The notes under the pieces are model-generated. The model saw nothing but the letters and a program-made list of their open reading frames with translations, did not search any database and was not told the DNA's origin. Below, one piece after another: positions 25,693-35,677 of a stretch of DNA of 64,000 nucleotides; position 1 is the first letter of the stretch, and every line of letters begins with the position of its first letter. Source of the stretch: Gammaproteobacteria bacterium (lineage in GTDB: Bacteria > Pseudomonadota > Gammaproteobacteria > CAISUE01); contig JAJNBD010000008.1 in assembly GCA_021156105.1 (NCBI GenBank), positions 124,001 to 188,000 of the forward strand. Direction: 5' to 3'. The position numbers were made by a program, and so were the translations under genes.

Positions 25693-25882
25693 GGGTCCCT
25701 TTCGTCATTAAAGACGCGACGGTTTTTAAGATTTGCTTCCGTTTCACCTTCCTGGGTTTTTTGATTCTAGCACAAAAATGCCAGAATGAAATTCTACAAA
25801 TAAGCTTTGCAGAGAAAAGTCTAAAGAATATATCAAAAACATTATCGGGCCCGAGTAGGCTGCGCCATCCTACTGACGCTAT

Positions 25883-26410
25883 TTATGATTTGACTTGAGA
25901 TAACAGCGCTTGTATGCCGGTTTGATCTAAAGGGCCGACATGCTTGGCAAGAATAATGCCTTTGGCATTGATCAAGAAAGTCTCTGGCGTGCCATAAACA
26001 CCATAATTGATGCCTACCTTGCCATCAGTATCTTCTAGAATAATTTGATAGGGATTACCGAATTTAGTTAACCAAGCGCGCGCTTGGTTTGGTTTATCTT
26101 TGTAATTTAAACCAGCCAAAAAGAGTTCCGGATGCGCTTTTTTTACGCTCATGAGGAAGGCTTGTTCTTCTTGACAGCTCTCGCACCAGCTTGCCCAAAC
26201 ATTTAATAATGTTAGACGACCTAAAAAGATTTTTTCTGATTGCAATTTTTGCCTATCTAATTCATGCAAAGCAAACGCAGGAGCTGGCTGCTGAATCAAA
26301 GTAGAGGGTAACTCACGTGGGTCTTGATGCAAACCTTTAGAAAAAAAATAAAATAATCCCAGGATAAGAAAGATGGGAATTAAAAAAAATAAGCGGCGCA
26401 TATGAGGCAT
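25883..26410 (-). CDS. ccmG: Cytochrome c biogenesis thioredoxin (CcmG/DsbE)
   Basis: Periplasmic, membrane-anchored thioredoxin that reduces apocytochrome c. About 175 residues from ATG 26410 (AAAGG upstream); the frame extends further but overlaps lolD. One N-terminal membrane anchor (FFLIPIFLILGLFYFF), WASWCESCQEE with redox C76/C79, and YGVYGTPETFLIN with the cis-proline loop typical of CcmG. It lies downstream of lolD on the minus strand, with ccmF divergent beyond; other ccm genes are absent. Confidence 0.9.
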   Translation of the reverse strand: MPHMRRLFFLIPIFLILGLFYFFSKGLHQDPRELPSTLIQQPAPAFALHELDRQKLQSEKIFLGRLTLLNVWASWCESCQEEQAFLMSVKKAHPELFLAGLNYKDKPNQARAWLTKFGNPYQIILEDTDGKVGINYGVYGTPETFLINAKGIILAKHVGPLDQTGIQALLSQVKS

Positions 26411-26420
26411 AGTTTTACCT

Positions 26421-27095
26421 TTAAACCAGGATACCGTCTTGCAGTTCAAACGTGCGGCTTAAGCGTGAAGCTAACTGTAAATCATGCGTCACAATAATTA
26501 AGCTTGTGCCAAGCTCGCGGTTAAGTTTCAATAATAAATCAAAAACATGATGGGCGGTGTGTTGATCAAGATTACCGGTCGGTTCATCAGCAAGCAAACA
26601 TTGCGGCCTAGTTACTAGCGCGCGAGCTATAGCAGTGCGCTGACGCTCTCCCCCTGAAATTTCACCGATTTTATGGCTTAAGCGCTTGCCCAGGCCAACT
26701 TGTTCAAGAATTTCTGTTGCAGCTTTTTGGACGGTTTCAATAGGCTCGCCACGGATTAAGAGCGGCAAGCATACATTTTCTAATACGGTAAATTCAGGCA
26801 ATAAATGATGAAATTGATAGACAAAGCCAAGATGAGCATTGCGTAATCGGCTTAATTCCCGATCATTTAAAGTGGCTAAGGGTTTCCCCATGATTTCGAT
26901 CTGGCCACTAGTAGGTCGATCAAGCCCGCCAATTAAATGAAGCAGTGTGCTTTTACCAGAACCTGAAGCGCCAACAATCGCCAGTGTTTCGCCAGCGTTC
27001 ACAGAAAGTTGGATATTGTTTAGCACGTGAACTTTAGACGCGCCATCGTCAAAGATTTTGCAAACTTTATCACAAGAAAGAACGGTGTTTGTCAT
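26421..27095 (-). CDS. lolD: Lipoprotein-releasing system ATP-binding protein
   Basis: ATPase of the LolCDE complex that extracts outer-membrane lipoproteins from the inner membrane. About 224 residues from ATG 27095 ([10 protein letters not shown]); an upstream ATG at 27137 is possible. Walker [10 protein letters not shown], LolD-typical [13 protein letters not shown] and [18 protein letters not shown], signature SGGERQR, Walker [12 protein letters not shown] and the switch THDLQLA are all present. lolC and lolE, normally adjacent, are not here. It works upstream of LolB, encoded at 57 kb. Confidence 0.9.
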   Translation of the reverse strand: MTNTVLSCDKVCKIFDDGASKVHVLNNIQLSVNAGETLAIVGASGSGKSTLLHLIGGLDRPTSGQIEIMGKPLATLNDRELSRLRNAHLGFVYQFHHLLPEFTVLENVCLPLLIRGEPIETVQKAATEILEQVGLGKRLSHKIGEISGGERQRTAIARALVTRPQCLLADEPTGNLDQHTAHHVFDLLLKLNRELGTSLIIVTHDLQLASRLSRTFELQDGILV

Positions 27096-27212
27096 AGGAA
27101 TACTCAAAAACTGCCTCTTAAGGTTTAAGGTTCTCATTATAACGTATGAATGATAAAATGCTGGACTTTTAACAGCCACGAGCGGTGCTAGGCACCTCAG
27201 TTGATTTTGCTT

Positions 27213-29141
27213 ATGATCCCAGAAATTGGCCACTTTAGTTTAATTCTTGCGCTTTGGCTTGCGCTATTGCAGTTTTTGTTGCCGCTTTATGGCGTTTGGC
27301 GTAAAGATGCAACGTTTGCCAATGCTGCTAAGCCATTAGCACTGGGCCAATCATGTATGGTGGCGATAGCCTTTATTTTGTTGGAATATGCTTTTTTGAG
27401 CAATGATTTTTCCGTGGCTTATGTGGCACAAAATTCCAATACTCATCTACCTTTATTTTATAAAATGACGGCACTTTGGAGTGCGCATGAAGGTTCATTG
27501 CTTTTATGGGTAGGGATATTAGCGATCTGGACAAGTTTGGTTTGTGGTTTTAGCAAAAACATGGATGAAACTTTTCGCGCTCGGGTACTTGCTGTCATGG
27601 GCGGCGTGAGTTTTGGTTTTTTACTTTTCATGCTGTTAACGTCAAACCCATTTTTACGTCTTTTACCCAATATTCCCGCAGATGGTAATGATCTTAATCC
27701 TTTGCTGCAAGATCCAGGTTTAGTTATCCATCCGCCTATGCTTTATATGGGTTATGTGGGAACAACCGTTGCTTTTGCTTTTGCAATGTCAGCGCTAATG
27801 GCCGGTAAGCTTGATGCCGCTTGGGCGCGTTGGTCGTTGCCTTGGTCGATTGTCGCTTGGTGTTTTTTGACTTTTGGTATCACCTTGGGTAGCTGGTGGT
27901 CTTACCGTGATTTAGGCTGGGGTGGTTGGTGGTTCTGGGACCCTGTGGAAAATGCTTCTTTTATGCCATGGCTGGTTTCAACGGCGCTTATTCATTCTTT
28001 GGTGGTAACAGAAAAGCGAGGGGCTTTTAAAAATTGGACAGTATTATTAGCGATTACTGCTTTTATTTTAAGTTTGATGGGAACTTTTTTAGTCCGTTCA
28101 GGCATTTTAACGTCAGTACATGCTTTTGCAGTTGATCCAACCCGCGGAGCATTTTTGCTAAAATTTTTAGCTTGCGTGATTATGAGTGCTTTAGCGATTT
28201 ATGCTTGGCGAGCGCCAGCGATAGGCCAAGGCGGTACGTTTGATTTTATTTCGCGTGAAAGCTTATTACTGATGAATAATGTTTTTTTATTTGTGTTAAT
28301 GAGTACCGTATTAATTGGCACTTTGTACCCGCTTATTTTACAAGTGTTAAATGTGGCAAAAATTTCGGTAGGCCCACCATACTTTAATATGGTATTTGTG
28401 CCGATTGCCTGCGTGATGCTATTTGTTATGGCTTTAGCCCCTGCGTCACAATGGATGCGTTTTAGTGTGAAATCGCTTTGGCAAAAAACTTGGCTAAGCT
28501 TTTTATTGGCATTCGCTGCTGCGCTAATTTTGCCTTGGTTAATCATGCAGCAATTGACTTGGAGCGTTGTGGTAGGTGTTACGTTGGGTGCATGGATTAT
28601 TTTAAGTACGTTACAAGATATTATTTGGCGCTATCAACAATTTGGCCGTCTTGCGAAATCTTGGTGGGCGATGAGTGTGGCTCATATTGGAGTGGCTTTA
28701 ACGGTGCTTGGTATTACATTAACAGCCAACTATTCCATTGAGGCTAGCGCTGTGATGCGGATAAATGATATTGCTAAAGTTGGTAATTACCAATTAACGC
28801 TGCAAAGTTTAGAAAATAAAACAGGCCCAAACTATCAAGCGATTGCTGCGACGTTTACTTTATCAGCTTTAAAGAGTGCTGAAAGTACGCAAATTGTTAC
28901 TGAAAAACGTTATTACCCAGTCAGCCAAAGCGCGATGTCTATTCCAGGTATTGATATCAACCTTTGGCGCGATGTGTATTTGGCGTTAGGTGAAGCAACG
29001 CCTGACCAAAAAGGCTTTGAAGTTCGTTTATATGATAAACCTTTTGTGCGCTGGATTTGGTTAGGGGGTGTGTTGATGATTTTGGGTGGGGTAATTGCTG
29101 CTTGGCCACGCAGAAAAAGGGTGTTTCATGCAGACGATTAG
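27213..29141 (+). CDS. ccmF: Heme lyase subunit CcmF
   Basis: Large integral membrane protein that attaches heme to apocytochrome c. About 642 residues from ATG 27213 (a TTG at 27201 is alternative), with roughly fourteen hydrophobic segments. The tryptophan-rich heme-handling motif is [20 protein letters not shown] near residue 230-250, and the [13 protein letters not shown] block near 88 is also typical. The C-terminal part is a periplasmic domain plus a last helix. Divergent from lolD-ccmG; its 3' end overlaps the next MFS gene by 14 bp. Confidence 0.95.
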   Translation: MIPEIGHFSLILALWLALLQFLLPLYGVWRKDATFANAAKPLALGQSCMVAIAFILLEYAFLSNDFSVAYVAQNSNTHLPLFYKMTALWSAHEGSLLLWVGILAIWTSLVCGFSKNMDETFRARVLAVMGGVSFGFLLFMLLTSNPFLRLLPNIPADGNDLNPLLQDPGLVIHPPMLYMGYVGTTVAFAFAMSALMAGKLDAAWARWSLPWSIVAWCFLTFGITLGSWWSYRDLGWGGWWFWDPVENASFMPWLVSTALIHSLVVTEKRGAFKNWTVLLAITAFILSLMGTFLVRSGILTSVHAFAVDPTRGAFLLKFLACVIMSALAIYAWRAPAIGQGGTFDFISRESLLLMNNVFLFVLMSTVLIGTLYPLILQVLNVAKISVGPPYFNMVFVPIACVMLFVMALAPASQWMRFSVKSLWQKTWLSFLLAFAAALILPWLIMQQLTWSVVVGVTLGAWIILSTLQDIIWRYQQFGRLAKSWWAMSVAHIGVALTVLGITLTANYSIEASAVMRINDIAKVGNYQLTLQSLENKTGPNYQAIAATFTLSALKSAESTQIVTEKRYYPVSQSAMSIPGIDINLWRDVYLALGEATPDQKGFEVRLYDKPFVRWIWLGGVLMILGGVIAAWPRRKRVFHADD

Positions 29142-30357
29142 ACCAAGTCGATTAGTTGCGGTGACGACCGTTGGTGGTTGCTTAGAATTTTTTGACTTCA
29201 CCATTTTTGCTTTATTTTCCCATTATATTAGCCGCAGTTTTTTTCCTTTTACCAGCGAACTACTTGGCTTAATTAATACCTTTTCTATTTTTGCCGTGGG
29301 ATATTTTGCAAGGCCCTTAGGTGGCTTGCTCATTAGTCATATTGGCGATCGATATGGGCGTAAAAAAAGTTTAATGCTTTCGGTAAATTTGATGGCATTT
29401 GCGACTTTAGGAATTGCTTTATTACCCGGTTACGCACAAATTGGTATTGCGGCGCCACTATTACTTCTGCTGCTGCGCTGTATTCAAGGCGCAGCTGTTG
29501 GGGGTGAAATTCCAGGTGTAGTAACTTATCTGACGGAATATTTCCACACACAAAATCCTATCTTTGCTATTTCGATGGTATTGGGTGGAGTGACAGCATC
29601 TAACTTAATTGCAAGCGCATTAGGTTATTTTTTAAGCGCTCATTTCTCGGTAGAATTTATGCAGAGTTATGGTTGGCGAATCCCATTCTTGATTGGTGCC
29701 ATTTTAGGTTTAGTTGGGGTTGTGATTCGTAAATATACGCAAGAGACTGCAATTTTTATTGGTTTGTTAGCCTCGCGTGCTATTTATCGGGTGCCAATGA
29801 AAATTGTTTTTCAACAATATGGATTGCGTGTATTGTTAGGAGCTGCAATGACCGCTTTAACTTCAGCAACCATTTTTATTTTTTTATATTTGCCGGTTTT
29901 TGTCCAAACGATTTTAAAGCAAACGAATCAAAACGCATTTCTTTTATCGAGCGTGGGTTTTGCCGCTTTAAGTTTCTTTACGATTTTATGGGGCAGAAAA
30001 AATGCAAACGTTTTTTTAGGTTGTGTTGGTGCAATCCTTGTTGTTTCAACGGCAGGCTTTTGGGCTTTTTCCACGCATTATGGTTTAATCATTTTTTGTA
30101 TTGCGTTAAGTTTTTTTGTGGGAATGGTGAATGCTTGCTACCCATATTTTATCGGTCAATTATTCCCATCAGAAGTGCGTTATACTGGCATTGCAAGCGC
30201 TTATAATTTAGGCGTGGCTTTTTTTGGTGCGCTTGCGCCAGTCGTGCTGATGAATTTGTATAAAATTTTTCGCGCAGTTTATGCGCCTTTGTGGTTTTTA
30301 GGGATTGCTAGCCTTTTTACTTTATTTGCGTTAATACTTCGCCGGCGTATAAAGTAG
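29128..30357 (+). CDS. MFS transporter, metabolite:H+ symporter (ProP/ShiA-like)
   Basis: 409 residues from ATG 29128, inside the ccmF 3' end; the longer upstream frame is ccmF read-through. Features of the MHS branch are GGCLEFFDFTIFALF in the first helix, SHIGDRYGRKKS between helices 2 and 3, and QGAAVGGEIPGVVTYLTEY in helix 4. Twelve spans expected. Likely uptake of an organic acid, amino acid or osmolyte. A second MHS transporter lies at 58.8-60 kb. Confidence 0.87.
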   Translation: MQTIRPSRLVAVTTVGGCLEFFDFTIFALFSHYISRSFFPFTSELLGLINTFSIFAVGYFARPLGGLLISHIGDRYGRKKSLMLSVNLMAFATLGIALLPGYAQIGIAAPLLLLLLRCIQGAAVGGEIPGVVTYLTEYFHTQNPIFAISMVLGGVTASNLIASALGYFLSAHFSVEFMQSYGWRIPFLIGAILGLVGVVIRKYTQETAIFIGLLASRAIYRVPMKIVFQQYGLRVLLGAAMTALTSATIFIFLYLPVFVQTILKQTNQNAFLLSSVGFAALSFFTILWGRKNANVFLGCVGAILVVSTAGFWAFSTHYGLIIFCIALSFFVGMVNACYPYFIGQLFPSEVRYTGIASAYNLGVAFFGALAPVVLMNLYKIFRAVYAPLWFLGIASLFTLFALILRRRIK

Positions 30358-30362
30358 ATCAA

Positions 30363-31334
30363 TTAAAAGGCTTTAAACATTTGCGCTGCGCTACCTTGTA
30401 ATTTTTGTAATAAACTTTTTTTCGCCATAAACTGAATTTCAAAAATATTGGCATGTTTGCTTGCCAGCATTAAATAATCATCGCTCGTCATTAATCGGTC
30501 AACGAGTTTTAATTTTTGTGCATCAACGGCAAGCCAATAGTCACCAGTGGCAACTTCTTCGATATTTACGGCGGGGCGATAAGTTGATACATAATTTTTA
30601 AAGGCAGTATGAATTTCTTCTAAATCTTCCTTCATTTTTTCACGGCCTTCTTCCGTATTTTCGCCAAACAAAGTTAAGGTGCGTTTGTATTTGCCGGCGG
30701 TAATTTGTTCAAAATCAATATTATGTTTTTTCAAGAAACGGTGAAAGTTTGGCATTTGGGCTATGACGCCAATAGAACCAATGACGGCAAATGGTGCGGC
30801 AATAATTTCATCAGCGACAGCAGCCATCAAATAACCACCGCTTGCAGCTACTTTATCAATGCATACAGTCAGCGGAATATGCTGTTCTTTAAATCGCACT
30901 AGTTGTGATGCAGCAAGGCCATAACCAGAAACCATGCCGCCAGGACTTTCCAGTTTGATAACAACTTCATCTTCGGGTTTAGCAATTTGTAGAACGGCGG
31001 TAATTTCTTCGCGAAGTGATTTAACTTGAGAAGCTTGCAAATCGCCTTCGAAATTTAAGACAAAAATATTTTTTTTAGTTTCGGTATTTTTTTTGGCGGC
31101 TAATTTTTTTGCTTTTTTAAGCGCTTTGCGAGCTTTTTTGTCTAACACAATTGATTCTAATTCAGCTGCAGTTTCTTCAAGCTTGTCATTTAATTTTTGG
31201 ACTGACAAAGTGCCAGGCGCATTTTTATTCTTACTCAAAACGGCAACTAAGCCAGCAACAAGAACAAGGATAGCAATGACAATAGTGAATGTTTGAGCTA
31301 AGAAAATGAAATAATGCATCCAAGGGTGTGTCAT
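30363..31334 (-). CDS. sohB: SohB-like membrane serine protease (family S49)
   Basis: 323 residues: one N-terminal membrane span (about 8-32), a helical Lys/Glu-rich linker with many KKAKK repeats (about 60-90), then the S49 peptidase domain. The catalytic serine lies in DKVAASGGYLMAAVAD near 160-175 and the general-base lysine in AGKYKRTLTLFG near 220. The ESPGG oxyanion motif is present (KLESPGGMVSGYG). This matches SohB, a putative periplasmic protease. Convergent with the MFS gene, 5 bp apart; repeats begin upstream. Confidence 0.9.
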   Translation of the reverse strand: MTHPWMHYFIFLAQTFTIVIAILVLVAGLVAVLSKNKNAPGTLSVQKLNDKLEETAAELESIVLDKKARKALKKAKKLAAKKNTETKKNIFVLNFEGDLQASQVKSLREEITAVLQIAKPEDEVVIKLESPGGMVSGYGLAASQLVRFKEQHIPLTVCIDKVAASGGYLMAAVADEIIAAPFAVIGSIGVIAQMPNFHRFLKKHNIDFEQITAGKYKRTLTLFGENTEEGREKMKEDLEEIHTAFKNYVSTYRPAVNIEEVATGDYWLAVDAQKLKLVDRLMTSDDYLMLASKHANIFEIQFMAKKSLLQKLQGSAAQMFKAF

Positions 31335-31439
31335 GGGATTGTCTCAATTTTAAGTGTCCGAAAGCTTACCTGAGCTAATTAGGAATGGCAAGTGAGAAAG
31401 TATTAATGCAGTAGGTTATTTTGTCTGGTAGGGGTTTAA

Positions 31440-31852
31440 TTAGGTGGGCGCTTCGCCCCCTCACCCCTAACCCCTCTCCCCGGTGGGGAGAGGGGAACAC
31501 CCCCTTCCCCCCATCGGGGAGAAGGGCTGGGGATGAGGGGGCTGAAGTAGCACCAAGCCACTCCCTTCTCCCCACCGGGGAGAAGGGCCGGGGATGAGGG
31601 GGCGGGAGTAGCACCAAGCCACTCCCTTCTCCCCACCGGGGAGAAGGGCCGGGGATGAGGGGGCGGGAGTAGCACCAAGTCACTCCCTTCTCCCCTCGGG
31701 GAGAAGGGTCGGGGATGAGGGGGTGAAGCGGCACCAAACCACTCCCTTCTCCCCACCGGGGAGAAGGGCTGGGGATGAGGGGGCGGGAGTAGCACCAAGT
31801 CACTCCCTTCTCCCCTCGAGGAGAAGGGTCGGGGATGAGGGGCGAAGAGCGG
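31440..31852. repeat. Left repeat array beside the DUF559 gene: B then six A units
   Basis: Reading left to right: one B-type hairpin (CCCCTCTCCCC/GGGGAGAGGGG, 31468-31492), then six A-type hairpins (CCCTTCTCCCC/GGGGAGAAGGG followed by GGGGATGAGGGGGC) at about 59-61-bp steps. The last, next to the DUF559 gene, is slightly degenerate. Spacers are near-identical (GGAGTAGCACCAAG). Array orientation is opposite to that of the right-hand array. The spacers are copies of each other, so this is not a CRISPR. Confidence 0.92.
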
Positions 31853-31871
31853 AAAAAAGAGAAAAAACACT

Positions 31872-32219
31872 ATGCAAGTAGAACCTCAACAAAAACAGCG
31901 CGCGCGAGAACTTCGCCGTAAAGCAACTGAACGAGAAAAAGAGCTTTGGCATTATTTACGTGACCGTCGGTTACAAGGCTATAAGTTTAATCGTCAGTTT
32001 CCGATTGGTCCTTATATTGTCGATTTCGTCTGTCGCGACAAAAGACTGGTAGTGGAGGCAGATGGTAGCCAGCATAATTCTCAGAAAAGTTATGATGAAA
32101 AGAGAACATGCTTTTTAGAAAAGATGGGCTATAAGGTATTACGTTTTGAAAACGCTGATATTTTTCAGCATCTTGCTAAGACGCTGAAAACAATTTTGAT
32201 GATGTTGGAGAAAGGATAG
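31872..32219 (+). CDS. DUF559 (YcjD/Vsr-like) endonuclease-fold protein
   Basis: 115 residues. The PD-(D/E)xK-type core is visible: LRRKATEREKELWHYL near 13-28, FNRQFPIGPYIVDFVC near 39-54 with the catalytic aspartate, LVVEADGSQHN near 59-70 with acidic and His residues, and GYKVLRFENADI near 92-103. E. coli YcjD is the closest remembered example. Family members are thought to be nucleases related to Vsr mismatch endonuclease; none has a settled role. The start lies only 20 bp from the left repeat array, and the gene is the only one between the two arrays. Confidence 0.88.
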   Translation: MQVEPQQKQRARELRRKATEREKELWHYLRDRRLQGYKFNRQFPIGPYIVDFVCRDKRLVVEADGSQHNSQKSYDEKRTCFLEKMGYKVLRFENADIFQHLAKTLKTILMMLEKG

Positions 32220-32279
32220 AGGGGCTGGTTTGGTGTTACTCCAGCTCCTTTATCCTCTGGTCTAGTTAGTTTGGTGCTA

Positions 32280-32572
32280 CTTCAGCCCCCTCATCCCCGG
32301 CCCTTCTCCCCGATGGGGAGAAGGGAGTGACTTGGTGCTACTTCAACCCCCTCATCCCCGGCCCTTCTCCCCGGTGGGGAGAAGGGGGTGGTTTGGTGCT
32401 ACTCCCGCCCCCTCATCCCCGGCCCTTCTCCCCGATGGGGAGAAGGGGGTGGCTTGGTGCTACTTCAGCCCCCTCATTCCCGCCCTTCTCCCCGGTGGGG
32501 AGAAGGAAGTGTTCCCCTCTCCCCACCGGGGAGAGGGGTTAGGGGTGAGGGGGCGGGAGTGGCACCAAACCA
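32280..32572. repeat. Right repeat array beside the DUF559 gene: four A units then B
   Basis: Four A-type units (CCCCCTCATCCCCGGCCC then CTTCTCCCC/GGGGAGAAG) at about 61-bp spacing with spacer CTTGGTGCTACTTCAGC, the reverse complement of the left array's AGTAGCACCAAG spacer, followed by one B-type unit at the outer end (32514-32561). The array is therefore an inverted copy of the left one, with B outermost on both sides. Confidence 0.92.
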
Positions 32573-32702
32573 ACTTCCCCTTGGAGGTCAGGAACGAAGC
32601 TAGAACCAAATACGGTTTAATAAACTTACCCATCGGTGGTAAAATAAACACCCGGAAAAACCTTATGTTAAAATAAGCCATCTAAAAAATCAGATATTCA
32701 CT

Positions 32703-32972
32703 ATGACCCATAATGTATTTTGCCAAAAGTTAAAAAAGCAAGCGGAAGGCTTAGATAAAGCGCCATTTCCCAATACTTTAGGGCAACAAATTTACAATAA
32801 TATTTCTAAAGAAGCTTGGCAGCAATGGCTTGCTCGGCAAACCATGTTTATTAATGAAAACCGTTTAAACTTATTAGAACCTAAGGCGCGAGAATTTTTG
32901 ATGCTAGAGATGAAGAAATTTCTCTTTGAAGATCAAGACCGTAAGCCAGAAGGCTATGTTCCGCAGAAATAA
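32703..32972 (+). CDS. yggX: Fe(2+)-trafficking protein YggX
   Basis: Small protein protecting Fe-S clusters and trafficking iron. 89 residues, typical length. Conserved features are VFCQKLKKQAEGLDKAPFP at the start with the single conserved Cys, YNNISKEAWQQWLARQTM, and NENRLNLLEPKAREFL. mutY, the usual neighbour, is absent. Starts 3 nt before lipB with little gap, so probably co-transcribed with lipB-truB. Confidence 0.93.
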   Translation: MTHNVFCQKLKKQAEGLDKAPFPNTLGQQIYNNISKEAWQQWLARQTMFINENRLNLLEPKAREFLMLEMKKFLFEDQDRKPEGYVPQK

Positions 32973-32975
32973 CAC

Positions 32976-33590
32976 ATGATGCTTGTTTCCCGACATCTTG
33001 GCTTACAGCCTTACGAACCTATTTGGCAGGCAATGCAGCGTTTTACGGATACGCGCAAGCCAGAAACAGCGGATGAAATATGGTTCTTGCAGCATTTTCC
33101 AGTCTATACGCAAGGAATGGCGGGTAAGCCTGAGCATATATTGAATCCTGGTGATGTCCCGGTGGTGGCTATTGATCGAGGCGGTCAGGTAACGTATCAT
33201 GGCCCCGGTCAATTGGTGGGGTATGTCATGCTAGACGTTGCACGTCGGCAGTTAGCGCCGCGCCAATTAGTGAGCTTGCTAGAAAAAGCCTTAATTGAGC
33301 TGTTATCTTTTTGGAAAATAGAGGCTTATGCTCGGCAAGATGCGCCGGGCATTTATATTGAAAATCGCAAAATCGCCTCGCTTGGTTTGCGAATCCGGCG
33401 TAATGCCTCCTATCATGGTTTAGCTTTAAATATTGATATGGACCTTGCGCCCTTTTATGGAATTAACCCATGTGGATTTAAAGATATCGCGATGACACAG
33501 TTGAAAGAGTTTGTGCCAGATATTTCGCTGCAGCAAGTCGAATATTTATTATCTTCTATCTTAATGAAGGAATTAGGAAATGCATACTAA
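32976..33590 (+). CDS. lipB: Octanoyl-[ACP]:protein N-octanoyltransferase
   Basis: Moves octanoyl groups from ACP to lipoyl domains, the first step of lipoate synthesis. 204 residues. [16 protein letters not shown] near 68-83, [12 protein letters not shown] with the catalytic lysine near 131, HGLALNI, and GINPCGF with the catalytic cysteine near 168. lipA is not adjacent. The 3' end overlaps truB by 11 bp. The lipoylated products are substrates of LpdA. Confidence 0.95.
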   Translation: MMLVSRHLGLQPYEPIWQAMQRFTDTRKPETADEIWFLQHFPVYTQGMAGKPEHILNPGDVPVVAIDRGGQVTYHGPGQLVGYVMLDVARRQLAPRQLVSLLEKALIELLSFWKIEAYARQDAPGIYIENRKIASLGLRIRRNASYHGLALNIDMDLAPFYGINPCGFKDIAMTQLKEFVPDISLQQVEYLLSSILMKELGNAY

Positions 33591-34509
33591 AAAACCTGTT
33601 CATGGCATTTTGCTATTAGATAAGCCTATAGGTTTATCTTCTAATCAAGCTTTGCAAAAAGCTAAGCGTGTTTTGGGTGCGCAAAAAGCAGGCCATACAG
33701 GAAGTTTGGATCCAATGGCAACGGGCTTGTTACCGATTTGTTTTGGAGAAGCAAGTAAGTTTGCACAATACGGTTTATCTGCCGATAAAGCTTACCATGC
33801 TGTGATGAAGCTTGGTGTATCAACCACGACGGCAGATGCTATGGGCGAAGTGCTTGCTGAATACCCAGTTCCTGAAATTACCTCTGAGTTATTAAGCGAT
33901 ATTCAATTAAGCTTTAAAGGCGAGCAAATGCAAACGCCACCGATGTATTCGGCGCTGAAGCAAAATGGCGTGCCTTTGTATCGTTTAGCAAGACAGGGTG
34001 TTACGGTTGAACGTGAAGAACGTAATATTTATATTTATGATTTGCATCTAAAGCAAATGGGTTATGATCATATTAGTTTCCATGTTGCTTGCAGCAAAGG
34101 TACGTACGTGCGTACTTTAGCGGAGGATATTGCCAAAGCTTTAGGGACGGCAGCTCACTTGGTTGAACTGCGTCGCACGAGAGTCGGGCATCTTGAAGGG
34201 CCTATGGTGACTTTAGAAGCATTAGCTAATAGCTATCATATGGAAGAGGTGCAAGCTAACGTGCTGTTGCCAGTTGATGCGCTCATTACGCATTTGCCCA
34301 AATTGGTCGTTGATAAAGCAACTTGTCAGGCATTGTTTCAAGGCAAGATGGTGTTCCATGAAGGGGATGAAGCGTTAGCGAGTGCAAACGCTGTGGTCCG
34401 CCTTTATACCGAAAATGACCAATTTTTTGGTGTGGGCCGGATGGACGCCACCAATTATTTACAGTCTGAACGCTTAGTCAGCGCGGAATACTTGAATGAG
34501 ATTTTATAA
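33580..34509 (+). CDS. truB: tRNA pseudouridine-55 synthase
   Basis: Makes pseudouridine 55 in the T-loop of tRNAs. 309 residues. Catalytic D44 in [18 protein letters not shown], the preceding [18 protein letters not shown]-like [12 protein letters not shown], and [13 protein letters not shown] near 175 are typical. The C-terminal PUA-like part is present. In many bacteria truB follows rbfA and precedes rpsO; here it is followed by ribF. Confidence 0.96.
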   Translation: MHTKKPVHGILLLDKPIGLSSNQALQKAKRVLGAQKAGHTGSLDPMATGLLPICFGEASKFAQYGLSADKAYHAVMKLGVSTTTADAMGEVLAEYPVPEITSELLSDIQLSFKGEQMQTPPMYSALKQNGVPLYRLARQGVTVEREERNIYIYDLHLKQMGYDHISFHVACSKGTYVRTLAEDIAKALGTAAHLVELRRTRVGHLEGPMVTLEALANSYHMEEVQANVLLPVDALITHLPKLVVDKATCQALFQGKMVFHEGDEALASANAVVRLYTENDQFFGVGRMDATNYLQSERLVSAEYLNEIL

Positions 34510-34552
34510 AAAGCATTTAATTCTTTTGTAAAATATTCTGCGACTCAGCTAC

Positions 34553-35482
34553 ATGAAGATATTCCACGTCGAGCCTTTTATCACTCAGCCATTGCCAAGT
34601 ATTGCCGCTATTGGTAATTTTGATGGCATGCACCGCGGCCACCAATTTATTTTGCAAGAGTTAAAAGCTAAAGCACGTGAGTTGGGTTTGGCAAGCACAG
34701 TGATTTTATTTGAGCCACAACCGCAAGAATTTTTTAACCCTAAAAATGCGCCTGCACGTCTACAAAGCTTTCGCGATAAGCTTGCTATCTTGCAACAGTT
34801 TGGAATTGATCAAGTAATTTGCTTGCGTTTTAATCAAGTGCTAGCGGACCTTCCACCAGAAAACTTCTTGCAGCTTTTAAAAAACCATTACCATATTGAA
34901 GCTTTAATGCCAGGGCGTGATTTTTGTTTTGGTAAAAATCGTGCTGGCAACGTGGCTTTTTTAAAGGCGGCAGGTGAAAAAATATTTGAAATTCCCGATG
35001 TACAAGAATCACAGCAGCGTGTAAGTAGTACTCGCATTCGCGAATGCTTGCAAACAGGGGACTTTCTGCAAGCGGCTAAACTGTTAGGTCATCCTTATAG
35101 TATTAGTGGCAAAGTAGGGCATGGCGCTAAACGTGGAAGATTATTAGATTTTCCAACGGCAAATATTGCCTTAACGCGTAAGCGTAGCCCGGTTCATGGG
35201 GTATATGTTGTTGCCGTGCAATTACCTTCTGGCGAAAAAATGTATGGTGTTGCCAACGTAGGTGTTCGGCCAACAGTTGCTACTGAAGCCGCGTGGTTTT
35301 TGGAAGTCTTTCTTTTCACCCATCAAAATGATTTAAATCTTTATGCTCAACGGATTCAAGTGACGTTTTTGCATAAACTTCGCGATGAAAAACGTTTTGA
35401 CTCTCTCGATGCTTTAAAGTTTCAAATTCAAAAGGATGTTGATGAAGCTTTGGAGTACTGCGCTACTTTAAGCGCTTCATAA
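34553..35482 (+). CDS. ribF: Bifunctional riboflavin kinase / FAD synthetase
   Basis: Makes FMN and FAD from riboflavin. 309 residues. The N-terminal adenylyltransferase has GNFDGMHRGHQ near 22-32 and the ISSTR-like VSSTRIREC near 160; the C-terminal kinase has GRLLDFPTANI near 198-208 and NVGVRPT. Supplies the flavins used by LpdA and NuoF. It is the last gene before the icmV-dotA region, replacing icmW/icmX expected there. Confidence 0.95.
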   Translation: MKIFHVEPFITQPLPSIAAIGNFDGMHRGHQFILQELKAKARELGLASTVILFEPQPQEFFNPKNAPARLQSFRDKLAILQQFGIDQVICLRFNQVLADLPPENFLQLLKNHYHIEALMPGRDFCFGKNRAGNVAFLKAAGEKIFEIPDVQESQQRVSSTRIRECLQTGDFLQAAKLLGHPYSISGKVGHGAKRGRLLDFPTANIALTRKRSPVHGVYVVAVQLPSGEKMYGVANVGVRPTVATEAAWFLEVFLFTHQNDLNLYAQRIQVTFLHKLRDEKRFDSLDALKFQIQKDVDEALEYCATLSAS

Positions 35483-35620
35483 CTTTCATCCTTGTCGATA
35501 GCCTGTAACAGAGTTTAGCTTGCAAGCCGCATAAGCAATTGCGATTGGTTTAATGAAAATAGGCTTTGTAGGAAAGTCGAATATTTTAAGAAAATTGATC
35601 AAACGTTCAATCTTTGTGCC

Positions 35621-35648
35621 TTGACTTTTTAGCCTAACAATTTAAGAT
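35621..35648 (+). promoter_or_regulatory. Candidate promoter of icmV-dotA
   Basis: TTGACT (35621-35626) and TAAGAT (35643-35648) with 16 bp between; transcription would start near 35655, 23 bp before the icmV ATG. It is the best -35/-10 pair in the 195-bp gap after ribF. Confidence 0.4.
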
Positions 35649-35677
35649 GGGACAAGATCTAGTGAAAAAGAGGCGAT

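Noticed and set aside
27096..27233. N-terminal extension of LolD up to 27233 overlapping the ccmF start
   Set aside because: Extension residues do not match the LolD family and would overlap the divergent gene; ATG 27095 gives the usual length.
31560..31860. Regularly spaced repeats resembling a CRISPR array
   Set aside because: Both the hairpin and the intervening sequence are repeated, units are about 60 bp, and no cas genes are present.
31375..32676. Several long overlapping frames on both strands encoding Pro/Arg/Gly/Ser-rich peptides (SPSPRWGEG, PHPRPFSP)
   Set aside because: They are the repeats read in all frames; GC-rich stems lack stop codons. No ribosome sites and no non-repetitive content. 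Similar frames at 5146-5577, 5327-5644, 51696-52157, 51773-52018 and 61605-61859 are rejected for the same reason.
35583..35600. Possible PmrA-type site (CTTAAAATATT on the minus strand) upstream of icmV, and CTTAATTTTAAGG upstream of 20793
   Set aside because: Only half-sites; the tandem CTTAA pattern needed for PmrA is not complete, and such AT-rich matches are frequent by chance.
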